Shown here: positions 17,148-24,906 of the stretch, one piece after another
Layout of the letters: each line of letters begins with the position of its first letter
How positions within the stretch are numbered: position 1 is the first letter of the stretch
NCBI GenBank assembly: GCA_902802565.1
Contig: CADCMP010000003.1
Location: forward strand, 1-64,000
From: Oscillospiraceae bacterium
GTDB taxonomy: Bacteria > Bacillota > Clostridia > Oscillospirales > Oscillospiraceae
DNA length: 64,000 nucleotides
Reading direction: 5' to 3'
Translations under genes and position numbers: made by a program
The notes under the pieces: generated by a model
The model's database searches: none
Told to the model about the DNA's origin: nothing
Seen by the model: the letters and a program-made list of their open reading frames with translations, nothing else

Positions 17148-19388
17148 CTATTCTAAGGGGTTGCTTTCTGCAAAAACAGATACACCTTTAAACTTCTTGT
17201 TTTTGCTACAGTAGATTACAATGGATGCCAGACGCTGCCGAATATCGCGATCCCCTTTGCATCGAATGGAAACACGATATCGAAAATGGCGGTTTACCAT
17301 GACGATATGGTATGGCGCGATTCCGAGAACATGAAGATCCGGACGCTCCTTTTCCCATTTGGTCAGGACCTGGTCGATGTAGCGGCAGCATCGCAGAACT
17401 TCTGTTTCATCAGTCCCGGAAACGGTAATGGAATACAGTTCCTGAAAAGGCGGCGACTGCTGAAGCTCACGAAGCCGTATCTCGGATTCATAGAAACCTT
17501 TGTAGTCCTGTTCTGCTGACAGTTTGATTGTATCATTATCCGGCGTATATGTCTGTATGATCGCTCGGCCTTCACGTTCTCCTCTTCCGCTACGTCCCAC
17601 AACCTGAGTGAGCAGCGAAAAAGTCTTTTCATTGGCACGGTAATCATTAACATACAGACTCTGGTCCGCGGACAGAACGCCAACCAAGGTGACGTTCTCA
17701 AAATCCAGACCCTTGGTGACCATTTGTGTTCCGATCATGATCGGGATCTTCTTGGCACGGAACTGCTCGAACAGCATCTTATGCCCGCCTGCTTTTGCCA
17801 CACTGTCAGCGTCCATGCGAAGCGTTTCCACACCGGGAAACAGTGAGTCCAGCTCTTCTTCAATCAGTTCTGTGCCAGCACCGACATAATTCAGTATTCC
17901 TCCGCAGTCAGGACAATGATCATCCACCCGGGTGCTGTATCCGCAATAGTGACAGATCAGCCGTTTTCGGTCGGAATGATACGTCATGGAAACACTGCAG
18001 TTGGGACACTGGTACACATATCCGCATTCCCCGCACTGAATCAGTCGGTTCCTGCCACGCCGATTCAGAAACAGAATCGTCTGTTCTCCGGAGTTTATGT
18101 TTTCACGGATCTCTTCTTCCAGAACTCTGCTGATGTTCCGGCCGTTTCCGTGACGAAGCTCCTCTTTCATATCGACGATTTTTACCGTAGGAAGCTTCTG
18201 ATTGTTATAACGTCCATGAAGCTCATAAAGATGATAGCTTCCCTTCTGAGCCGCATACCAGCTTTCCACTGCCGGGGTCGCACTTCCCAGCAATAACAGA
18301 CCTCCGCATTTGACACAGCGGTATTTCGCAATCTCCTTGGCATCGTACCGAGGTGTGTTTTCTGAACGATAGGTGTCCTCCTGTTCTTCATCGATGACGA
18401 TAAGACCAAGATTCTGAACCGGTGCGAAGATGGCGCTTCGGGTCCCGATAACCACTGTAGCCTGTCCGTATCGGATCCGCTTCCATTCATCATATCGTTC
18501 TCCCATAGATAGACTGCTGTGGAGCACAGCAACCTGATCGCCGAAATACATGGAGAACGTACGGATCATCTGCGGGGTCAGTGAAATCTCGGGAACAAGC
18601 AGAATGGCACCTTTATCCTGCTTCAGCATCTGATCGATCAGGTGCATATAAACCGTGGTTTTTCCGCTTCCAGTGACACCGTATAACAAGGCCGCCTGCC
18701 CGACACGTTCTGACAGAAGAGGCAGCATGTCATCAAATACCTTCTGTTGCCCCTCGTTTAACACAGGCAGCGGCTTCGTGTCTCCGTGAAACAGTTCCGG
18801 GCGGCGGAACGTCTCTTCTTTTGTGATCTCGACCAGTTCCTCTTTCACAAGGCTGTCGATGGTCGCCTTGGAGACCTGAATAAAATCCATGAGATCACGC
18901 AACTGGACCTGCCCGAGGGGGGCAAGGGTTTTCAGTACATCTGCCTGGCGTGGCGCTCTTCGCTGCTTCGTTTCCGCAATTCGCACCGCTTCTTCGCCTG
19001 GCACCGATAAACTGATGTATTCGATGTATTTATCAGCGGCTTTCTTTTTACCGCTTTTATTGAACCACAGTCCGGTGGGAAGCATGGATTTTACCGCATC
19101 ATAAACAGTGCAGAAGAAACGGTCATGCATCCACAGTGCCAGCTGTACCATTTCGGCAGAAAGAACCGGTTCGGGGTCTAGAACACGAGAGACTTCTTTC
19201 AGCTTTTCATAGTCAGACTGTTCTGTGATGCCGATGACCATAGCTTCCGTTGCACGGTTGCCTCTTGAAAACGGAACCATGACCCGGCATCCGATCCGGA
19301 CCTGAGACAACAAATGATCTGGAATGACATAATCATAGGGCTGATCAATCCAGTATGTTGCATTGGATACTGCAACTTTTGCAATCAT
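17148..19388 (-). CDS. priA: Primosomal protein N' (PriA helicase)
   Basis: Restarts stalled replication forks by binding branched DNA, unwinding it and loading the primosome. The 746-residue product has an N-terminal DNA-binding domain, Walker A GVTGSGKTTV, a DEEQ box (often DEEH in relatives) and a zinc region with CGECGYVYQCPNC and CHYCG/CPDCGG cysteine pairs. Helicase motifs V and VI (VGRSGRGEREGRA) follow. The ATG at 19388 has AAGGAGG upstream; eight further in-frame codons precede it. In Bacillus subtilis coaBC lies between rpoZ and priA; here there is only a 70-base gap with a hairpin. Confidence 0.95.
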   Translation of the reverse strand: MIAKVAVSNATYWIDQPYDYVIPDHLLSQVRIGCRVMVPFSRGNRATEAMVIGITEQSDYEKLKEVSRVLDPEPVLSAEMVQLALWMHDRFFCTVYDAVKSMLPTGLWFNKSGKKKAADKYIEYISLSVPGEEAVRIAETKQRRAPRQADVLKTLAPLGQVQLRDLMDFIQVSKATIDSLVKEELVEITKEETFRRPELFHGDTKPLPVLNEGQQKVFDDMLPLLSERVGQAALLYGVTGSGKTTVYMHLIDQMLKQDKGAILLVPEISLTPQMIRTFSMYFGDQVAVLHSSLSMGERYDEWKRIRYGQATVVIGTRSAIFAPVQNLGLIVIDEEQEDTYRSENTPRYDAKEIAKYRCVKCGGLLLLGSATPAVESWYAAQKGSYHLYELHGRYNNQKLPTVKIVDMKEELRHGNGRNISRVLEEEIRENINSGEQTILFLNRRGRNRLIQCGECGYVYQCPNCSVSMTYHSDRKRLICHYCGYSTRVDDHCPDCGGILNYVGAGTELIEEELDSLFPGVETLRMDADSVAKAGGHKMLFEQFRAKKIPIMIGTQMVTKGLDFENVTLVGVLSADQSLYVNDYRANEKTFSLLTQVVGRSGRGEREGRAIIQTYTPDNDTIKLSAEQDYKGFYESEIRLRELQQSPPFQELYSITVSGTDETEVLRCCRYIDQVLTKWEKERPDLHVLGIAPYHIVMVNRHFRYRVSIRCKGDRDIRQRLASIVIYCSKNKKFKGVSVFAESNPLE

Positions 19389-19432
19389 TGATCCGCCCTC
19401 CTTCCAAAACACTTGTTAATAACACGAGAAAC

Positions 19433-19453
19433 AGGCGAGGATAATCCTCGCCT
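19433..19453 (-). terminator. Hairpin between rpoZ and priA
   Basis: An 8-base-pair perfect stem (AGGCGAGG/CCTCGCCT) with a five-base loop, five bases after the rpoZ stop. The tail is only weakly T-rich, so it may be a partial terminator or an mRNA-processing hairpin. Confidence 0.5.
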
Positions 19454-19457
19454 AATT

Positions 19458-19649
19458 TCATTTTTCTATAGTAAGTTTACCGGTAAATACTTCATCGATA
19501 GCTTCCGAGACTGGTTTTTTCCCAGTTGCTAATTCAGGATCTTCCTCTTTGATGGCAAGCTGGCGGGCCCGGTGTGCGACCACATTGACCAGCATGTAAC
19601 GACTGCCGACTTTATCGACCAGATCGGCCATGGGTGGATATAACATCAT
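19458..19649 (-). CDS. rpoZ: RNA polymerase omega subunit
   Basis: Small subunit that helps RNA polymerase assembly by clamping the beta-prime C-terminus. The 63-residue product is short but normal for Firmicutes and has the conserved VGSRYMLVNVVAHRARQL segment followed by KKPVSEAIDEV. Its start overlaps the gmk stop by four bases. The gmk-rpoZ neighbourhood is near universal and supports the call. Confidence 0.94.
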   Translation of the reverse strand: MMLYPPMADLVDKVGSRYMLVNVVAHRARQLAIKEEDPELATGKKPVSEAIDEVFTGKLTIEK

Positions 19650-20269
19650 AATGAATACGCCTCCGTTAAATCATTTATTCTTTTATCATATTTATAGTCC
19701 TGAGTTGCAATAATGGAGATCACTTCACTGATCGCGGTCTCAAGAACATCATTCACAATAATATAATCGTAATTCTCAATCTTTTCAATCTCAGATTTTG
19801 CCTGTTTCAGACGAGCCTGGATCTTTTCCATGGAATCTGTACCACGGTTCACCAGTCTTTTCTCCAACTCTTCCCAGGATGGAGGAACCACAAACATTGT
19901 GACGGCATCGGGATACTGGCGTTTTATCTGCTCCGCACCCTGAACTTCGATATCCAAAAGAATACTCTGACCGTTTTCGATCTTATCCAGCACTGCCTTG
20001 CGTGGGGTTCCGTAGAAATTGCCGACATACTCAGCATGTTCCAGCAATTCATTGTTGTCGATCATCTGCTGAAATTGCTCTTTTGTAACAAAGAAATAAT
20101 CGACACCTTCCGTCTCGCCTTCTCTCTGAGATCTTGTCGTAGCAGAAACGGAGAACGAAAGATCCTTGCAGGTATCCAGAACGCTGTTTACGATCGTGCT
20201 TTTCCCCGATCCGGAAGGACCGGATACTACAATCAGGCAGCCTGTTTTATTGTTCTTCGGATTCATCAT
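19646..20269 (-). CDS. gmk: Guanylate kinase
   Basis: Phosphorylates GMP to GDP, and so feeds GTP, dGTP and (p)ppGpp pools. The 207-residue product has the P-loop GPSGSGKST at 17-25, the GMP-binding TTRSQREGE and GVDYFFV segments, and the LID region. It overlaps remA by 23 bases and has no strong ribosome site, so it is probably coupled to remA translation. Either of two adjacent ATG codons (20269 or 20266) could be the start. Confidence 0.95.
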   Translation of the reverse strand: MMNPKNNKTGCLIVVSGPSGSGKSTIVNSVLDTCKDLSFSVSATTRSQREGETEGVDYFFVTKEQFQQMIDNNELLEHAEYVGNFYGTPRKAVLDKIENGQSILLDIEVQGAEQIKRQYPDAVTMFVVPPSWEELEKRLVNRGTDSMEKIQARLKQAKSEIEKIENYDYIIVNDVLETAISEVISIIATQDYKYDKRINDLTEAYSL

Positions 20270-20510
20270 TCAGCGCAGCAATCCTTTCTGAGATAGTTTC
20301 TGTTTCCAGGGATGACAGTACGACATTTCCATTGTCCATCATTAAAACCGACCGGGTGCTTCTGCCGAAGGAGGCATCGATCAGCATTCCCTCCTCCTTC
20401 ACTTCCTGAATGATTCTTTTGATGGGAGCGGAATCCGGACTGACAACAGCGATGATACGTTCTGCGGAAACCATATTGCCAAAACCGATATTTAATAAAG
20501 TCATGAGCAT
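20247..20510 (-). CDS. remA: RemA/DUF370 family DNA-binding regulator
   Basis: RemA of Bacillus subtilis is a DNA-binding protein that activates matrix genes; homologues sit before gmk in most Firmicutes, including species without that matrix. The 87-residue product carries the family block [19 protein letters not shown], then [25 protein letters not shown] and the MDNGNVVLS segment. AAGGA precedes two possible ATG codons, 20510 and 20504. It lies eight bases after yicC. Confidence 0.93.
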   Translation of the reverse strand: MLMTLLNIGFGNMVSAERIIAVVSPDSAPIKRIIQEVKEEGMLIDASFGRSTRSVLMMDNGNVVLSSLETETISERIAALNDESEEQ

Positions 20511-20517
20511 TCAGTCC

Positions 20518-21396
20518 TTATTCGATATTCTGAACCTGTTCACGCATCTTTTCAATTTCGGATTTCATATCGACAACATAATGGGCGACTTCCGAATTCT
20601 GACACTTTGAACCAATGGTATTTGCTTCGCGGTTGAATTCCTGAATCAGAAAGTCCATCTTACGTCCGATGGGAGAGCCCTGCTCGATCATCATCTTCAG
20701 CTGTGCGATATGGCTGTGCAGACGGACGGTCTCTTCATTGATTGCAATATGATCCGCGTAAATTGCCGCTTCCTGGATAATCCGGTTTTCGTCCACAGAA
20801 GAGTCCTCCAGAACATCTTTCATCTTCTGAAGAAGGCGATTCTGATATTCTTCAACTGTTTTTGGCGCTTCTTCCTCGATCTTTCCAAGAAGAGATTCGA
20901 TGCAGGAAATCTTCTCATACAGATCCAGCTGAAGTTTTTCTCCTTCGATCGCCCTCATGCGGTCGAAGTCAGCGACAGCTGCCAAAGTCAGTTCCTGAAT
21001 TCCTGCGGACACGGCATCCATGTCCATCTCCTTCTTTTCCAAAGAGAGGACGTCCGGAAAACGGCTGATGGTAACCGCATCCACATTGTTGGACAATTCA
21101 AATTCTTCGGAAAGTGATTTGAGAGCCTCGATATAACCACGGGCGAGCGGCTCATTGATCCGAACAATAAGATCTTCGGAAGAAGATGAATCAATCGTGA
21201 CAAACACATCAATCTTACCGCGGGATAGTTTGCTCTGTATCGTGCTTTTTATCTTATCTTCCAGAAATACGAAACCGCGAGGAACCCGGACTGAAGTGTC
21301 CAGATAGCGATTGTTAACAGACTTCAGTTCAATGGTTACATCAAGATCTTCAATCTTTCCCTTGGCGGTACCGTATCCGGTCATGCTGTATATCAT
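20518..21396 (-). CDS. yicC: YicC family endoribonuclease
   Basis: YicC/YloC proteins are RNA-binding factors; members have been shown to act as endoribonucleases in small-RNA turnover (family knowledge). The 292-residue protein begins with the signature SMTGYGTAKG and contains the conserved ELKSVNNRYLD and the C-terminal KMDFLIQEFNREANTIGSK block. Length is typical. It lies 18 bases after cdaR and before remA, the standard yicC-remA-gmk-rpoZ order. Confidence 0.94.
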   Translation of the reverse strand: MIYSMTGYGTAKGKIEDLDVTIELKSVNNRYLDTSVRVPRGFVFLEDKIKSTIQSKLSRGKIDVFVTIDSSSSEDLIVRINEPLARGYIEALKSLSEEFELSNNVDAVTISRFPDVLSLEKKEMDMDAVSAGIQELTLAAVADFDRMRAIEGEKLQLDLYEKISCIESLLGKIEEEAPKTVEEYQNRLLQKMKDVLEDSSVDENRIIQEAAIYADHIAINEETVRLHSHIAQLKMMIEQGSPIGRKMDFLIQEFNREANTIGSKCQNSEVAHYVVDMKSEIEKMREQVQNIE

Positions 21397-21414
21397 GCTG
21401 TATTCCTGTCCTTA

Positions 21415-22674
21415 CTATTTGTTCTTTAATGAAACCGCCATCTGATACGATCCGACGATTCCGATATCTTCTATGTCGCATGTAATAGTGACCGGCACTG
21501 TTACACTGCCCTGTTCATGTGATACGTTTGCAAGATCTGCAACTGCGTGCAGATTGGCTTCCGAAACACTTTCAAGATCATCCGGAGAACCGCGCAGAAG
21601 GATGGTAAGATTCCCAACAGGTTCTGCAATCATATTATCCGGAACATTATCACAGGTGATATCCGTGACAGTAAACTCTCGCGCTTCCATTCCCTGCACT
21701 TTGATCTTGACTTTTGCCTGTGTGACATTATCCACGGAAGTAACTCCGTCCGGATAGGTAATGTCATAATTCTGCTCGTAGGATTCACCAAGGCCTTCTA
21801 AGCTGAAGGAACCAAGGCTGATGGAATCCAGTGCGTTAAGCACTTCGGGATCTCCGGTCACTTCAACCTGGGAAGGATCGATACTTACAGTGCAGTCATC
21901 TTTAGTCAACCCGGCAGTATCTTCGATGTTCAGGGTCAAAGGAACCATCTTTGTCGTACCGATAGGTACTGAAACATCCACATGATCAACAGAAAACATG
22001 AGACTGCTTTTGTCAATTTCATCGCCATTCACATCAAGAACGACAAATTGATCGCTATCAACAGAAATAGTCTCCTTCAGGTCAGATGATTCATCCGTGC
22101 CATAGATATATGCTTTAACTCCTGCGATATTCTGAAGGACATAGGAGGATCCGGAGATGTTGATGGATGTCGGTTCCACAACTGGGTCTTTGGCGTAATA
22201 ACCGTAAGCAGTCGTACCGGTAAACTCCGCTTTCACATCGACCGTCTTGGATTTCAGTTCCGATATGCTGAAGCTGATGGTCTCCGGGTTCCTGCTGACT
22301 ACGGAAATGTTATTGTTATCCGTTCCGATTCCAGTATATTTCAGATAATAGGCCCACTTCATTTCGCCGGTGCGTGTGATACTGCCGACATCAATCACAG
22401 CCGCGATTTTTGACGAATCAAGACGACCCATGACTCTGCGGCTTCCGCGAAGAGTGACGGATACTTCATCGGTATCCACATTGGCAATGGCAAGCCCTGC
22501 GTTTTCCAGTTCGTCTTCCCCGGTAAATTCTACTTTTACATTAGAGAAAGTCCGGGTGATGGTCGAATTATCCTGCTGAGTGACATAGGTCCACAGGACT
22601 AGTGAAATGAAAAGAGAGACGACCATCCAAAACAGCTTGCTGTCCGTAATTTTCGGTTTACTATTTTGATTCAT
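21415..22674 (-). CDS. cdaR: YbbR-domain protein CdaR
   Basis: Membrane-anchored regulator of the diadenylate cyclase CdaA. The 419-residue product has one N-terminal membrane helix (about 14-31, FWMVVSLFISLVLWTYVT) and then a long extracytoplasmic part made of four YbbR repeats, visible as recurring V-x-V-T-L-R-G / V-x-V-P-I-like beta strands. Its ATG overlaps the 3' end of cdaA by 14 bases and has AAAGGA upstream. The cdaA-cdaR pair is a reliable context; the usual third gene glmM is not next to it here. Confidence 0.93.
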   Translation of the reverse strand: MNQNSKPKITDSKLFWMVVSLFISLVLWTYVTQQDNSTITRTFSNVKVEFTGEDELENAGLAIANVDTDEVSVTLRGSRRVMGRLDSSKIAAVIDVGSITRTGEMKWAYYLKYTGIGTDNNNISVVSRNPETISFSISELKSKTVDVKAEFTGTTAYGYYAKDPVVEPTSINISGSSYVLQNIAGVKAYIYGTDESSDLKETISVDSDQFVVLDVNGDEIDKSSLMFSVDHVDVSVPIGTTKMVPLTLNIEDTAGLTKDDCTVSIDPSQVEVTGDPEVLNALDSISLGSFSLEGLGESYEQNYDITYPDGVTSVDNVTQAKVKIKVQGMEAREFTVTDITCDNVPDNMIAEPVGNLTILLRGSPDDLESVSEANLHAVADLANVSHEQGSVTVPVTITCDIEDIGIVGSYQMAVSLKNK

Positions 22675-23545
22675 TGCCGCGTCCTTTCATTATTTTCTGA
22701 ATCCGAGCCACGATCCCATCACTGGATTTGCTGTTATCATTTTCTTCAGGGATTAACTTGCTGCGAAGCAGTTTTTCCGCTGTAGCTGCATTCAAATGAC
22801 GCTTGAGCATGCCGTTTTCCGCGATGGAGATGGATCCGGTCTCTTCGGAAACGATTACGATGATCGCATCGGAAGACTCACTCATACCAATTCCGGCGCG
22901 ATGACGCATGCCAAGATCTTTGCTGAGGTTCTGGCTCTGGGACAAAGGAAGCACACATCCTGCCGCGGCGATACGACCTTCACGAACAAAGACGGCGCCA
23001 TCATGCAACGGAGCTTTGACAAAGAAAATGTTTTTAATGAGTTCCGCGGTGACGGCCGCATCCACGATCGTTCCGGTACGCATGTATTCATCCAGATTAT
23101 TGGAACGCTCAAAGACAATGAGCGCACCCGTCTTGGTGTTGCTCATCTGCTGACAAGCGATGACTGTCTGCGCAATGGCATTATCCATGACAGTTGCATT
23201 GGTGTCCTTGGACGTAAACAGCCTGGCAATGGAGGAGCCGCTTCCCATTCTGGCCAGAAGCTTTCGGAGTTCTGGCTGGAAAATGATGACGATGGCAATA
23301 AGACCAAGCTCAACACCTTTGCGCAGTATGTAATTGATCATGGTCAGGTTAAAGATACCGGACAGCCATAATATGATCAGCAGAACGATTATTCCCTTGG
23401 CAAGACGCATAGAGTTCGTCTTGCGGATCAGACCAATCAATTTGTAGATGAGAAATGCCACGATAAGAATATCAAGCACATCCGTAAATCGAATGGTAAG
23501 GAAATAATTCCAGCTATTTATCAGTATGGAATGTAAAGCAGCCAA
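22661..23545 (-). CDS. cdaA: Diadenylate cyclase CdaA
   Basis: Makes cyclic di-AMP from two ATP; this second messenger controls potassium uptake, osmotic balance and wall homeostasis. The 294-residue protein has three N-terminal membrane helices (about 21-40, 50-66, 78-90) and a DAC domain with DGA at 182-184 and RHR at 214-216, both catalytic. The start is a TTG six bases after AGGAG. It has its own promoter at 23599-23627 and overlaps cdaR by 14 bases. Confidence 0.95.
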   Translation of the reverse strand: MAALHSILINSWNYFLTIRFTDVLDILIVAFLIYKLIGLIRKTNSMRLAKGIIVLLIILWLSGIFNLTMINYILRKGVELGLIAIVIIFQPELRKLLARMGSGSSIARLFTSKDTNATVMDNAIAQTVIACQQMSNTKTGALIVFERSNNLDEYMRTGTIVDAAVTAELIKNIFFVKAPLHDGAVFVREGRIAAAGCVLPLSQSQNLSKDLGMRHRAGIGMSESSDAIIVIVSEETGSISIAENGMLKRHLNAATAEKLLRSKLIPEENDNSKSSDGIVARIQKIMKGRGNESK

Positions 23546-23598
23546 ATCATTCTCCTATCTATCCAAATACATTTAAAACTCTTTAATATCAATTCTTT

Positions 23599-23627
23599 AT
23601 TATATGATATTAACCGTTATAAATCAA
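23599..23627 (-). promoter_or_regulatory. Promoter of cdaA-cdaR and downstream genes
   Basis: TTGATT, 17 bases, TATAAT on the minus strand, in the 79-base gap after ispF. The -35 box overlaps the ispF stop codon. Confidence 0.65.
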
Positions 23628-24100
23628 ATTTCTTCCAGCAGACAAACTGCGTGCGCAGCGATCCCTTTTTCCTCACCGGTAAAGCCGAGTTTTTCCTCGG
23701 TCGTTGCCTTTACACTCACTCGAGATACATCAATGTTCAATGTGCGGGAGATGTTTTCCCGCATGGAAACGATATGCGGTGCCAGCTTCGGTTTCTGGGC
23801 CAGAATAGTGGAATCGATATTGCCGATACGATAACCGTGTTCATACACGACACGACAGACCTCGCGCAACAGATTCATACTGTCGGCACCTTTGTAACGG
23901 TCGTCCGTATCGGGAAACAAATGACCGATATCTCCAAGAGCAGCTGCACCTAAGATCGCGTCCATGATCGCATGCACCAGAACGTCCGCGTCGGAATGAC
24001 CATCAAGACCCTTCTCCCACGGAATCTCCACACCGCCGAGAATCAGTTTGCGTCCTTCGACGAGACGATGAACATCATAACCATGTCCAATACGCATCAT
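23624..24100 (-). CDS. ispF: 2-C-methyl-D-erythritol 2,4-cyclodiphosphate synthase
   Basis: Fifth step of the MEP isoprenoid route, cyclising the CDP-methylerythritol phosphate intermediate. The 158-residue product has the zinc ligands D9, H11 and H43 in GHGYDVHRL and [12 protein letters not shown], and the DIGHLFPD signature. The start overlaps the ispD stop (ATGATG); AGAGG supports the first ATG at 24100. It pairs with ispD, as in many bacteria. Confidence 0.96.
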   Translation of the reverse strand: MMRIGHGYDVHRLVEGRKLILGGVEIPWEKGLDGHSDADVLVHAIMDAILGAAALGDIGHLFPDTDDRYKGADSMNLLREVCRVVYEHGYRIGNIDSTILAQKPKLAPHIVSMRENISRTLNIDVSRVSVKATTEEKLGFTGEEKGIAAHAVCLLEEI

Positions 24101-24825
24101 TCCACACCTCTGTTATCCAGAATCTTTTCCGCGATGTAAAAATCAATGGGACTGGTAAGTTTGATATTCTCCGCACTTCCATCCACCACGAGAATCTTGA
24201 TGCCCATTTTTTCCACGGCGGAAGCATCATCAGTAATAGACCAGCCTTCGCTGATAGCCTTTGTCAACGCGCCCTTGATCAATGAAGAATCAAAGATCTG
24301 CGGAGTCTGAATGAGTCGGGTCTTATCCCTCGGAATCGTGCTTTCAACTTCATGTTTGACGTTTATCTGTTTTATCGTATCCGTAGGAGGAATTCCCGGT
24401 ATGCAGGCATGACCGACACGAGCGCCTTTGACACATCGAAGGATCACATCCCCGGTAACCAGTGGACGTGCTCCATCATGGATCCCGATGAGCTTCGCGT
24501 TTTTGCTGCAGTGAAAGACACCGATATTGGAGGATTCTGCCCTGGTCTTACCGCCCTCCACCACTTTCTTGACTTTTTTCAGACCTGCCTGATCGATGAT
24601 ATCAGACAATTCCGCAACAGATTCGCTTCTCGTGACGACAATGATCTCATTGATACACTCGGAATCCTCAAACGCCTGAAGAGTGCGAAGAATTACGGGC
24701 TTGCCTTTCAGATCAGCGGTGATTTTATCATATCCCATTCGCTGAGAACTTCCCGCAGCAAGCACAACCATGGAACAGACCGGTGTTTTCAGTTTTTTCG
24801 GAATAAGATTATTTACAAAAGACAT
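24097..24825 (-). CDS. ispD: 2-C-methyl-D-erythritol 4-phosphate cytidylyltransferase
   Basis: Third step of the MEP route: transfers CMP from CTP to methylerythritol phosphate. The 242-residue product has the nucleotide-binding [12 protein letters not shown] near 19-30, the DGARPLVT segment and DDASAVE near the C-terminus. The ATG at 24825 has GAGGG at seven bases and is preferred to one six codons upstream. An extra stretch of about 17 residues before the catalytic loop is unusual but not disruptive. It starts just past the ispH-S1 terminator. Confidence 0.94.
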   Translation of the reverse strand: MSFVNNLIPKKLKTPVCSMVVLAAGSSQRMGYDKITADLKGKPVILRTLQAFEDSECINEIIVVTRSESVAELSDIIDQAGLKKVKKVVEGGKTRAESSNIGVFHCSKNAKLIGIHDGARPLVTGDVILRCVKGARVGHACIPGIPPTDTIKQINVKHEVESTIPRDKTRLIQTPQIFDSSLIKGALTKAISEGWSITDDASAVEKMGIKILVVDGSAENIKLTSPIDFYIAEKILDNRGVE

Positions 24826-24855
24826 TTTCAGACCCTCTATCAATAATTTAAAAAA

Positions 24856-24890
24856 ACTCCCTCATACTGGAAAAACCAATATGAGGGATT
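24856..24890 (-). terminator. Terminator after ispH-S1
   Basis: A stem of about 14 base pairs (ATCCCTCATATTGG against CCAGTATGAGGGAG, with one mismatch) with a five-base loop and a following T7 tract on the minus strand, 17 bases after the S1 stop codon. Confidence 0.88.
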
Positions 24891-24906
24891 CTTATGATCG
24901 AATCAA

